From the NCBI GenBank assembly GCA_023429565.1, contig JAEZDJ010000065.1:3898-67897 (forward strand): 64,000 nucleotides of DNA, read 5' to 3'. Within the stretch, counting starts at the first letter, position 1. Each line of letters begins with the position of its first letter. The translations under genes were made by a program, and so were the position numbers. This DNA comes from Actinomycetes bacterium. Lineage in GTDB: Bacteria > Actinomycetota > Coriobacteriia > Coriobacteriales > Eggerthellaceae. The notes under the pieces are model-generated. The model did not search any database and was not told the origin of the DNA. It was given only the letters and a program-made list of their open reading frames with translations. Shown in pieces: positions 45,357 through 52,744 of this stretch.

Positions 45357-45569
45357 TCAACCCAGCTCCTTGAAAAATTCCTTTGCGGAATCGCTTGTCA
45401 CAAGCCGTTTGTCTATCAATCCAAAATAGGTCGTTTTCGGAGCAGAATGCTTTTTCTTGCAGGTCCCAATGCATCCGAACTTCAGAGAGCATCCCGCCTC
45501 CTTGGCGCGAGCCTTGAGTTCCTTGGGATCGAAATCGGTGCAACGCTTGCACACTTTGACCTTCTTCAT
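45357..45569 (-). CDS. Small Cys-rich protein resembling DUF1450/2Fe-2S thioredoxin-like
   Basis: The 70-residue protein starts MKKVKVCKRCTDFDPKELKA and has two further Cys in KFGCIGTCKKKH, then YFGLIDKRLVTSDSAKEFF. The C-x2-C plus C-x3-C spacing and the closing beta-turn resemble the DUF1450 (YuzB) group, small thioredoxin-fold proteins that may carry a metal or [2Fe-2S] site. AAGGAGG stands 7 nt before the ATG at 45569; an ATG two codons earlier overlaps that site. It converges on the terminator of the RuBisCO-like operon and its function is unknown. Confidence 0.65.
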   Translation of the reverse strand: MKKVKVCKRCTDFDPKELKARAKEAGCSLKFGCIGTCKKKHSAPKTTYFGLIDKRLVTSDSAKEFFKELG

Positions 45570-45770
45570 GGGCATCCTCCTTCAGATCGTGGTCCTCAGC
45601 TCCAAGGCGCCGCGATGTCGCGTGCGTACGCCAAAAGGCGCGAGGGGGTACAGCAAACGCTTCCAACCGTCAACCGCAGATCGAAGGCATATTCACATTC
45701 TACCGCACACGCTCCTTCTCTTCCCCGTCGTCTCGGCTGGCGTTATTATGGTCATGAGGAGGTGATTTTC

Positions 45771-45914
45771 ATGGTCTATAAAACAGGCGAGAAGCCCGGA
45801 AAGGGAACCTACCGGTGCACGCTGTGCGGAGAGATCGTCGTGCTGGATGACGATTCGGACGCCCTGCCACCGTGCCCCAAGTGCTTCCACACCGAGTACG
45901 AGAAGGTATCCTAG
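45771..45914 (+). CDS. Small zinc-ribbon protein, 47 aa
   Basis: The product starts MVYKTGEKPGKGTYRCTLCG and has the pairs CTLCGE and CPKCFHTEY, the two knuckles of a zinc ribbon, with LPPCPKC as in the DUF1451-type zinc-ribbon family. GAGGAGGTG lies before the ATG at 45771. Role unknown; it may be a rubredoxin-like or nucleic-acid-binding mini-protein. Confidence 0.75.
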   Translation: MVYKTGEKPGKGTYRCTLCGEIVVLDDDSDALPPCPKCFHTEYEKVS

Positions 45915-45956
45915 AGCACCGTCAAGCGCATCGCTAGACAAGGTACGCCATGAAAT

Positions 45957-45999
45957 CAAAAGAACCCGCCGATAAGCCAAAGCTTTCGACGGGTTCTTC
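45957..45999 (-). terminator. Terminator of tRNA-Asn (possibly bidirectional)
   Basis: AGAACCCG and its complement flank a 21-nt partly paired loop. On the minus strand it is followed by TTTTGATTT, suited to ending the tRNA-Asn transcript; on the plus strand it follows the zinc-ribbon gene and is followed by TCTAAAATTC. Confidence 0.65.
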
Positions 46000-46010
46000 T
46001 AAAATTCAAA

Positions 46011-46085
46011 TGGCTCCCCGGGTAGGATTCGAACCTACAACCCTCCGGTTAACAGCCGGATGCTCTGCCGTTGAGCTACCGAGGA
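46011..46085 (-). tRNA. tRNA-Asn (anticodon GTT)
   Basis: On the minus strand the 75-nt sequence folds with acceptor TCCTCGG/CCGGGGA, D stem GCTC/GAGC, an anticodon arm CCGGC-TGTTAAC-CGG type with anticodon GTT, T arm GTAGG-TTCGAAT-CCTAC and an encoded CCA. Confidence 0.95.
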
Positions 46086-46693
46086 ATAGTCGCGAACCTC
46101 TCGGAACGCGCAAGTGAAAATTATACCCGAACTGCAGATATGCGCAATACCGATTTTTGCATTTTTTCAGGATGCGCCTGTCGACCCAATCCAACCGGAA
46201 GCGCTTCTTTGGCGCAGCCGTTCAACCCTCTCTCAACAGGGGCTTCCCCTCATCCACGCACTTCGGTGCCAGCCATCCGCCCTCTTTTCCTTTTCCGGTT
46301 CTTCAAAGGAAAAAGACCGGGATCTGCATACAGAGACGCTGTTTCATCCCCGTTCCGATGAAAAGGTTTGCCAGACGAATATCTCATACCGAAAGGATTA
46401 GCATCAGCTTGGCTCAGTTTGAAATACTGAATTCTCTTCCCTCATATCATATGGGGGACACAAAGACCCATGGCCTCTTCATACTTCACTGCGTTCGGAA
46501 CGGACCTTCGTCTTCGCGCTGTCTGTCCAAATGCCCCCATCGTTTGTTGGTCGTATTTCGCAGCTTAACCTGCACACCGCCCGCAGCAACGTTGAAGGGG
46601 CAGGAGAAAAGAGAGAAGGAGACGCAGGGGAAGACGGACCGACGCACCAAGATCGCACTAGACGACGGGAGAAGAATGAAAGAGGAGGAGAAC
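46086..46693. other. Long leader between tRNA-Asn and the first molybdoenzyme gene (608 nt)
   Basis: The first 60 nt hold the tRNA-Asn promoter. The rest lacks a convincing gene: the molybdoenzyme frame stays open upstream to 46157, but codons there look random and the family N-terminus starts much later. One 16-nt element, ATCATATGGGGGACAC at 46446-46461, resembles a sequence before the second molybdoenzyme gene (56404-56421). No clear sigma-70 promoter was found, which would fit activator-dependent expression. Confidence 0.4.
46120..46147 (-). promoter_or_regulatory. Promoter for tRNA-Asn
   Basis: On the minus strand TTGCGC (46142-46147), a 16-nt spacer and TATAAT (46120-46125, preceded by GGG) lie 35 nt before the tRNA. 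Confidence 0.7.
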
Positions 46694-49099
46694 ATGGCCG
46701 ATTCCATCGAGGCCTCCACGCAAGAACATTGGGGGGAAACCAACGGAAAGAAATATCGCCGCGGCTCGCGCCTGCCGAAAAAAACCGACAGTCGACCACC
46801 GGCCCCCACAGCGGAGACCCCGAAAGTTCCTTGGACGTGGGAAGAAGACGGCATGACCGTCATACGCGGCACGGCACGAAGCGCTCCGGGATGTCATAAC
46901 GTATGCGGCATCCTTTCCTACGTGAAAAACGGGAAGCTGATCAAAGTGGAAGGCGATCCAGAGGACCCCTATAACCAAGGGCGGCTCTGCAGCCGTTGCC
47001 TCTGCATCCCCGACTATGTCTACCACGAGGATCGTCTGCTGCATCCGATGAAGCGAGACCGCTCAAACCGCGGCAAGGACAAGTTCGTAGAGATCTCGTG
47101 GGACGAAGCCTATGAGATCATCACGCGCGAGTTTAAGCGGATCGTCGACACCTACGGCGCTGACAAGATTGCCATGTGCCAAGGCACGGGTCGCGACATC
47201 CATCAGGTCACGCGGCTGAACGCCTGCATAGGATCTCCCAACGAAGGCGTGCCATACTTCGCTGGCAACTCCTGCTATCTGCCCCGCATCGCCTCAATGG
47301 CATGCATGCTGGGCGGCTCCTGCGTCATGGACTGCTCCCAGTTCCTTCCCAAGCGTTACGACGATCCGCGCTACACCGTGCCCGAATATTGCATCGTCTG
47401 GGGCCACCAGCCCTTTTACAGCAACGCTGACGGTTTTTACGGACACTGGATCACGGATTTGATGAAACGCGGAATGAAAGTGGCCGTCGTCGATCCCCAA
47501 CTCACCTGGCTCGCCGCCCGGGCAGGAAAAGACTGGTTACGCGTGCGTCCCGGCGGAGATGGCGCGTTGGCCATGGCCATGCTGAAGATCATCTGTGACG
47601 AAAAGCTCTACGACCAAGATTTCTGCGATATGTGGGTCTATGGTCTAGAAGCCGTTTGCGAGCGCGTCGGCGAAATGGACTTGGACGATCTCTGCGAAAG
47701 GGCATGGGTCGACAAGGAAGATGTCGTCCGCGTAGCCCGCACCTACGCCTCCGCACATCCCGCCGCCATCCAGTGGGGAGTTGCACTCGACCAGCAGACG
47801 GGTGGACAGCAAGCCGCTCATGCCATCACGGCAATGTGGTGCATCACCGGTAACCTTGATGTTCCGGGTGGCAATGTCATGGGAGACGCCTGTTGGGGAA
47901 TCGATCAGCCAAACTGGGTCGGCACGTGGGGATGGGACGAGCTCATGACCGAGGAAGAGCAGTCCAAGCGCATTGGCGTAGAACGCTACCCCATGTTCGC
48001 CGTCGGCTTCAAGAACCTGTCCTCCAACGCCACCATTGAAGCGTGGCAGCGTGGCGAGATCCCCATTCGCGGCGCCTACATCGTCACCAACAACTTTCTT
48101 GCCACGATGGGAGCCCAGGCCGAGCAACAACTTGAATGGTACAAAAACATCGACTTCGTCGTGGTTTCAGACCTTTTCATGACACCCACCATGATGGCGC
48201 TTGCCGATGTCGTGCTGCCTGCCGCCACCTATGAGGAACGCGACGGATTCGGCGGGCTTAACGCCTACAGAATCAGCTGCATCAACAAGGCGATCGAACC
48301 GGTTGGTGACTCCAAGCCGGACAACACCATCTTTCTCGAATTAGGAAAACACCTGACCGATGCAATCAAACCCGCCAATAGCGATATCGCCTGGCCATGG
48401 GCCAGCGTCCAAGAGATGTGGGATTACGCGCTCGAGGACGGCGGATTCACTTGGGACGAACTGCGCGATTCCACATGGAAGTACCCTGAGTTCAAGTATC
48501 GCAAATACGAAACGGGAGACCTGCGGCCCGACGGCCAACCAGGTTTCCGCACTGAGACCGGACGTGCGGAAATCTATTCCATGGTGTTCCATCACACCTC
48601 GTGGTCAGGCCTCGATCCGCTGCCGAGCTACGTCGAGCCGGTGGAAAGCCCTTACAGCGCCCCCGACGACGTTGCCGAGTATCCCTATATCGTCACCTCC
48701 GGTGCCCGCGTGCCGCACTTCTTTCACTCCGAGCAGCGCCAGATCAAAAAACTCCGCACCCTGCATCCTGACCCGCTCGCGTATCTACATCCCAGCACTG
48801 CCCGCGCACACGGCATAGAGGAGGGCGACTGGATCTGGCTGGAGAACAAGCACGGCAAATGCAAATACAAAGCTTCGTTCAATGACACCTACGACCCCCG
48901 CGTATTGCAGGCGGAGCATGGCTGGTGGTTCCCGGAACGCAAGAATGACGCCGAAGAAAACCTGGACGAGGAAAAGAAGGGATTGTTCGGCGTTCTCGAG
49001 TCGAACATCAACAATCTGGTGCCTTTCGATGCGGGCGTGTCAGGCTTTGGCTCGAACTACAAGGCCATGATGTGCAAGATCTACAAGGCCGATAAATAG
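46694..49099 (+). CDS. Molybdopterin-dependent oxidoreductase, catechol dehydroxylase/transhydroxylase-like (first copy)
   Basis: A DMSO-reductase-superfamily enzyme that should bind bis-molybdopterin-guanine-dinucleotide and one [4Fe-4S] cluster. The 801-residue protein has no twin-arginine or other signal peptide, so it is cytoplasmic. The N-terminal cluster motif is APGCHNVCGI then GRLCSRC: three Cys (67, 71, 99) with Ala64 where the first Cys normally stands. NSCYLPR (Cys194) lies where the molybdenum ligand is expected. The C-terminal domain has GARVPHFFHSEQRQIKKLR and EHGWWFPER, typical of the group with acetylene hydratase, pyrogallol transhydroxylase and the Eggerthellaceae catechol dehydroxylases. 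The start at 46694 has GAGGAGGAG upstream. It is followed by its small ferredoxin after 22 nt. The substrate is unknown. Confidence 0.85.
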   Translation: MADSIEASTQEHWGETNGKKYRRGSRLPKKTDSRPPAPTAETPKVPWTWEEDGMTVIRGTARSAPGCHNVCGILSYVKNGKLIKVEGDPEDPYNQGRLCSRCLCIPDYVYHEDRLLHPMKRDRSNRGKDKFVEISWDEAYEIITREFKRIVDTYGADKIAMCQGTGRDIHQVTRLNACIGSPNEGVPYFAGNSCYLPRIASMACMLGGSCVMDCSQFLPKRYDDPRYTVPEYCIVWGHQPFYSNADGFYGHWITDLMKRGMKVAVVDPQLTWLAARAGKDWLRVRPGGDGALAMAMLKIICDEKLYDQDFCDMWVYGLEAVCERVGEMDLDDLCERAWVDKEDVVRVARTYASAHPAAIQWGVALDQQTGGQQAAHAITAMWCITGNLDVPGGNVMGDACWGIDQPNWVGTWGWDELMTEEEQSKRIGVERYPMFAVGFKNLSSNATIEAWQRGEIPIRGAYIVTNNFLATMGAQAEQQLEWYKNIDFVVVSDLFMTPTMMALADVVLPAATYEERDGFGGLNAYRISCINKAIEPVGDSKPDNTIFLELGKHLTDAIKPANSDIAWPWASVQEMWDYALEDGGFTWDELRDSTWKYPEFKYRKYETGDLRPDGQPGFRTETGRAEIYSMVFHHTSWSGLDPLPSYVEPVESPYSAPDDVAEYPYIVTSGARVPHFFHSEQRQIKKLRTLHPDPLAYLHPSTARAHGIEEGDWIWLENKHGKCKYKASFNDTYDPRVLQAEHGWWFPERKNDAEENLDEEKKGLFGVLESNINNLVPFDAGVSGFGSNYKAMMCKIYKADK

Positions 49100-49121
49100 C
49101 AGCCAGGAAGGAATGAAAGAC

Positions 49122-49466
49122 ATGGCATATCAAGGCATTTTGGTAGACGTTGACTTCTGCACCGGCTGCGAAGCCTGCATCCTCGCCTGCCAGCAGGAAC
49201 ACGGCTACTCCGAGAAGGAGTACGGCCTGACCATCACGAAGCTTGGCCCACTGCACATCAACGAGTCACAAAAGGACTACCAATACGATTTCATCCCACA
49301 GTTCACCAAATGGTGCGACCTCTGCAAAAACCGCGTGAGCAAGGGCAAGCGACCCACCTGCGTGCAGCATTGTCAGGCACAGTGTCTCGACTGGGGTGAC
49401 ATGGAGGACCTCGCGAAGAGGATCGACTCCACCAAGCAGATGATTGTCGCCATCACTCAGGCCTAA
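49122..49466 (+). CDS. Small 4Fe-4S ferredoxin subunit (first copy)
   Basis: The 114-residue protein opens MAYQGILVDVDFCTGCEACI and has two cysteine sets: C13-x2-C16-x2-C19-x3-C23 and C65-x2-C68-x11-C80-x3-C84-x3-C88. This is a shortened version of the DMSO-reductase beta subunit, which usually has four clusters in about 200 residues, so two clusters are expected here. There is no membrane anchor. It should pass electrons to the molybdoenzyme encoded just upstream. The second ATG (49122) was chosen because AAGGA is 9 nt before it; the first is too close to that site. Confidence 0.88.
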   Translation: MAYQGILVDVDFCTGCEACILACQQEHGYSEKEYGLTITKLGPLHINESQKDYQYDFIPQFTKWCDLCKNRVSKGKRPTCVQHCQAQCLDWGDMEDLAKRIDSTKQMIVAITQA

Positions 49467-49539
49467 GGTCAATCGAGCCGACGTCACCCGAGCGCAGGGT
49501 GCTGGCCAAGGCAATAGAACGAGGGGAAGGAGGTCAACC

Positions 49540-49740
49540 ATGACTCAACAGTTTGAAGATGATTTTGGCGGACGAATCGCCGAGAGGCTGATGCATGTCG
49601 ACGTGCGCATGGCCGGTGTGAATAGCCATGAAATCACACAGCCAGAACGCGAGCAAGGACATATCGACTGGAAGGATCAAAACTCCGCCAACATGAAGAA
49701 GATGGCGCGCGGCGAAGTCACCCCCATCTACCACCAATAA
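49540..49740 (+). CDS. Small hypothetical protein, 66 aa, in the first molybdoenzyme operon
   Basis: The product begins MTQQFEDDFGGRIAERLMHV and ends MARGEVTPIYHQ. It is hydrophilic, has no Cys and no membrane segment, and I do not recognise it. A very strong AAGGAGGTCAACC site precedes the ATG at 49540, so it is likely translated. Position directly after the ferredoxin gene suggests a small subunit, chaperone or docking peptide of the enzyme. A hairpin separates it from the amidohydrolase gene. Confidence 0.65.
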   Translation: MTQQFEDDFGGRIAERLMHVDVRMAGVNSHEITQPEREQGHIDWKDQNSANMKKMARGEVTPIYHQ

Positions 49741-49818
49741 CCGTCGCGCCTCTCCCGCGATGGGGAAACACGATGCCGAGCACGGGAGCGCACAAGACGA
49801 AGGCGGCACCGCTCCAAG

Positions 49819-49853
49819 CGTGCTGCTGCGGCGAGAACCGCCGCAGCAGCACG
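49819..49853 (+). repeat. Perfect 15-bp hairpin between the 66-aa gene and the amidohydrolase gene
   Basis: CGTGCTGCTGCGGCG (49819-49833), loop AGAAC and the exact complement (49839-49853). No T-run follows, so it is not a standard terminator. It may protect the upstream mRNA, tune downstream expression or be a protein-binding site. Confidence 0.8.
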
Positions 49854-49960
49854 AGACAGACCGTCCCATCAGCACGGCAAGACAATGCCCGCGATGATGG
49901 AACAAACGGATTGCCTCACAAGCGCAATCTCGACCGACCACACGAAGCAAAGGAAAAACC

Positions 49961-51019
49961 ATGGCACAAAACAAGACCATCGATATCAACATGCACTTCC
50001 TGCCCACCGACTTGTTCACCGACGAACAGGTGCTGAACGGTTTTCTGTACTCTGCGCCTGTATCGTTCGGCATGAAGGCTTACATCGACAAGACGCCAGA
50101 CGGCGCAAAAGACCAGCTCATCCTGGAGTATCCTGAGGGCAAGCAAATCCTCAACTATGTCGAGGGTGACTATACGCTTGAGACGAAGCTCCAGGCCATG
50201 GACGAAAGTGGCGTGGACATCGCCCTTCTGCGCATGCCTGTGTGGCAGGAATGGCTGCCGCTGGATATCTGCAAGATCGTGAACGACCAGGCTGCCGAGA
50301 TGTGCAAGCGTTCGGGCGGACGCCTGTACGCCAACGCCGTCGTCCCACCGTGGAACCGCAAAGAGGACATATACGAACTCGAGCGCTGCATCGGAGACCT
50401 AGGGATGGTGGGCGTGCAGCTGGCCTGCTGCTACGGCGACCGCTTCCTCGACGACCAACTCTTCAAGCCCTACCTTAGGGTCATCAACGACAAAAAGATC
50501 CCGGTCGTCGTGCACCACACGCCCGGCCAGAACGCCTACGATAACTTCGACGAGTACACAGTGTTACGCCGCGAGCTCGGCCGCGTCCATGCGCAGGCGG
50601 CAGCAGTGGGCCGAGAGATCTATTCGGGCATGTTCGACGAGTTCGAAAACTTGAAGTTCATACACACCATGTTTGGGGGCAACTGGTTCAGCTTGCAAAA
50701 CATCTTGGCCCCGCACCGATCCACCAAGAAGAAAGAGGCCATGAATCGTCTCGTCACCAACGTCGACCATGAGGCATATGACCGCTATCTGACCAACAAC
50801 ATTTATTTCGATATGACACATCCCATGAGTTGGGGAAAGGATCAACTCGAGTGTGCTGTGAAGGTGAGCGGAGCCGACCATCTGCTGCTGGGTTCATCGT
50901 TTCCTGTGTTCTATGAGTGGATGGCCCGCTCCGTGGAGTCCATCAACGCCATGAGCGTACCTCAGGAGGACAAGGACCTCATGCTGGGCGGCAACGCGGC
51001 GAAGCTGTTCAATTTGTAA
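49961..51019 (+). CDS. Amidohydrolase-superfamily (ACMSD-type) protein with altered metal ligands
   Basis: ACMSD-type proteins are TIM-barrel decarboxylases or hydrolases; relatives decarboxylate 2,6-dihydroxybenzoate, 2,3-dihydroxybenzoate or carboxyvanillate. The 352-residue protein has the family shape: TIDINMHFLP at the start, VVVHHTPGQ (H185, H186), IHTMFGGNW (H235) and LLLGSSFPV near the end. In relatives the start is D-x-H-x-H and the end is G-[ST]-D-[YF]-P, with His and Asp binding the metal. Here these are Asn10 and Ser313, while His12 and the HH pair remain. The metal site is thus weakened or rebuilt, and normal decarboxylase activity is doubtful. The gene lies between the first molybdoenzyme operon and two transporters, suggesting the same small aromatic substrate. 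Confidence 0.8.
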   Translation: MAQNKTIDINMHFLPTDLFTDEQVLNGFLYSAPVSFGMKAYIDKTPDGAKDQLILEYPEGKQILNYVEGDYTLETKLQAMDESGVDIALLRMPVWQEWLPLDICKIVNDQAAEMCKRSGGRLYANAVVPPWNRKEDIYELERCIGDLGMVGVQLACCYGDRFLDDQLFKPYLRVINDKKIPVVVHHTPGQNAYDNFDEYTVLRRELGRVHAQAAAVGREIYSGMFDEFENLKFIHTMFGGNWFSLQNILAPHRSTKKKEAMNRLVTNVDHEAYDRYLTNNIYFDMTHPMSWGKDQLECAVKVSGADHLLLGSSFPVFYEWMARSVESINAMSVPQEDKDLMLGGNAAKLFNL

Positions 51020-51030
51020 GACGAGCGATC

Positions 51031-51060
51031 GGCGCACCGGCTTACTGAAACCAGTGCGCC
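51031..51060 (+). repeat. Hairpin between the amidohydrolase and first MFS genes
   Basis: GGCGCACCGG (51031-51040) and CCAGTGCGCC (51051-51060) pair with one mismatch around a 10-nt loop, starting 12 nt after the stop. There is no T-run. Confidence 0.65.
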
Positions 51061-51140
51061 GAAGCGAAAGAACGTCGACCAGCATCTTTCTGAAAAAACT
51101 ATGGATGCCCGTAAGGGGGGCGTCCGAAAGAGGGGAAACT

Positions 51141-52613
51141 ATGAACAATCCTTCTGCCGCTGCAACCGGTGCACCTGTGACGAAATCCATGGAGAAAACA
51201 CCGCCTTACGCCTGGCCATGCCTGATCGTGTCCTTGCTCGCGGGCATCGGCATGGTGTTCGCCTGGATGTGGCTGCCAAGCGTCACGTTCCCGGTGTTCA
51301 ATAGCTGGCTCACCGAGAACAATGCGTTTTTCGCAAACCCCGCTAACTTCGGCCTGCTTTCCAATGTCATGGGGCTCGTTCCCATCGGTGCCCTTATCAT
51401 GGCCCTTCCCACCACGTTTCTCGTACGCAAATTCGGCCCGAAAGCCACGACGCTTATCGGTCTCGGTGCCGCAGTCGTAGGGACGTCGCTGAGTGCAGCC
51501 ACCGTAGGTGGCGACTTCTATCTCTTCTTGGCGGGACGTTTCATCCTCGGCCTTGGGCTTTCCACCTGCGTAGTCGCAGGTCCCACTTGTGTATCCATAT
51601 GGTTTCCCGACTCCACGCGCGGACGTGCCATGGCCATTTGGTCCTGTTGGGCCCCCATTGGCATCTTCCTGTCCAACTTCGTCAATGACAGCGTGTACCA
51701 TCTGGCAGGTTCAAGCATCGCAAACCTTCAGTGGGTGTGGGCGGCGGTCGCCCTCGTGCTGGGCATCGTGTTTGCCGTCGTGTTCCGTGAACCACGCGCC
51801 GAAGAGCGTTCGCAGGTATCGCCCGAACGCAAACCGCTCAAGGCCGTCCTGAAGTTCTTCAAGAGCCGCCAGCTGTGGTGCCTCATCGTCATGTTTGCCA
51901 TCTTCAACTACATGAACTACGCCTTCAGCCAATATCTGAAAACCTGGCTCCAAACCCCCGAACTGCTTGGCGGCTTGGGATGGGATGCGACGACTGCCGG
52001 CCTCTGGGGCGGCCTGATTGTAGCCTGCGGTGCCCTCGCCCCCATCGGCGGCCTTATCCTCGACAAGACGCCCAAGGACAAGAAGTACCTCTGCGTGGTC
52101 GTCGGCATCTTGGGACTCACCATCTGCTCAGCCCTGGCGTTCCATGCCGAGTTCTTCATCCCGTACGTGCTGTTCTTCTGCATTGGAAACATGATGCTGA
52201 ACGCCTGCTGCCGCCCACTCGTTCCGACATTCGTATTCAAGGGCGGCGCCACCGCTGTCGCGTTCGGCCTGTCCTTCCTGACGCTAGGGCAGTACGCCGG
52301 ACAGATTGCCACAAGCTACGTGCTCACACCGTTCAGCAACGGCCTCACCGCGGCCTCCAACGTAGCCATCGAAGCCAAGAAAGCCGTGCTCGCTGCGGGA
52401 GGCTCCCCTGCCGATTTCGGTGCCGCCATCGACCAGGCCGCACAAGAAGCGCTTGTGCAAGGCATCCATGTGGACCCGATGCTGGCCTTCTGGGCGCTCG
52501 TGCCCATCGGCATCATCGGCTGTCTGCTGAGCTTTGGCGTCATGCCTTCCAAGAAGCGGGCTGGCACTCCCGCCAGCAATCCCGCTGAAGACCAGACGGC
52601 ATCCCAGCATTAG
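51141..52613 (+). CDS. MFS transporter (first copy in the molybdoenzyme cluster)
   Basis: A 490-residue major facilitator with 12 predicted helices. Helix 1 is in PCLIVSLLAGIGMVFAWMWL, the loop 2-3 motif is LVRKFGPKATTLIG, and a long periplasmic loop between helices 1 and 2 holds FNSWLTENNAFFANPANFG. The central cytoplasmic loop is EPRAEERSQVSPERKPLKAV. The C-terminal tail is short. Each Eggerthellaceae dehydroxylase cluster commonly has a transporter next to the molybdoenzyme, so uptake of the substrate or export of the product is likely. GAGGGGAA precedes the ATG at 51141. Confidence 0.88.
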   Translation: MNNPSAAATGAPVTKSMEKTPPYAWPCLIVSLLAGIGMVFAWMWLPSVTFPVFNSWLTENNAFFANPANFGLLSNVMGLVPIGALIMALPTTFLVRKFGPKATTLIGLGAAVVGTSLSAATVGGDFYLFLAGRFILGLGLSTCVVAGPTCVSIWFPDSTRGRAMAIWSCWAPIGIFLSNFVNDSVYHLAGSSIANLQWVWAAVALVLGIVFAVVFREPRAEERSQVSPERKPLKAVLKFFKSRQLWCLIVMFAIFNYMNYAFSQYLKTWLQTPELLGGLGWDATTAGLWGGLIVACGALAPIGGLILDKTPKDKKYLCVVVGILGLTICSALAFHAEFFIPYVLFFCIGNMMLNACCRPLVPTFVFKGGATAVAFGLSFLTLGQYAGQIATSYVLTPFSNGLTAASNVAIEAKKAVLAAGGSPADFGAAIDQAAQEALVQGIHVDPMLAFWALVPIGIIGCLLSFGVMPSKKRAGTPASNPAEDQTASQH

Positions 52614-52650
52614 ATTCTGATTTGCGACGCGGCTCGGCTCCATTGCAAGC

Positions 52651-52681
52651 GGGCGGCTTCCCTTTTGACCGGGAGCCGCCC
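52651..52681 (+). repeat. Hairpin between the two MFS genes
   Basis: GGGCGGCTTCCC (52651-52662) pairs with GGGAGCCGCCC (52671-52681), one base bulged, around an 8-nt loop with TTTTG. It is not followed by a T-run. Confidence 0.65.
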
Positions 52682-52744
52682 ACCAAACGGCAGCTCGCCA
52701 TCCGATAAACCTGTATCCCCATGCACGGGGAGAAGGGATTCATC

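Noticed and set aside
46157..46693. N-terminal extension of 179 residues for the first molybdoenzyme
   Set aside because: The extension has no signal-peptide or domain features and the strong ribosome site is at 46694.
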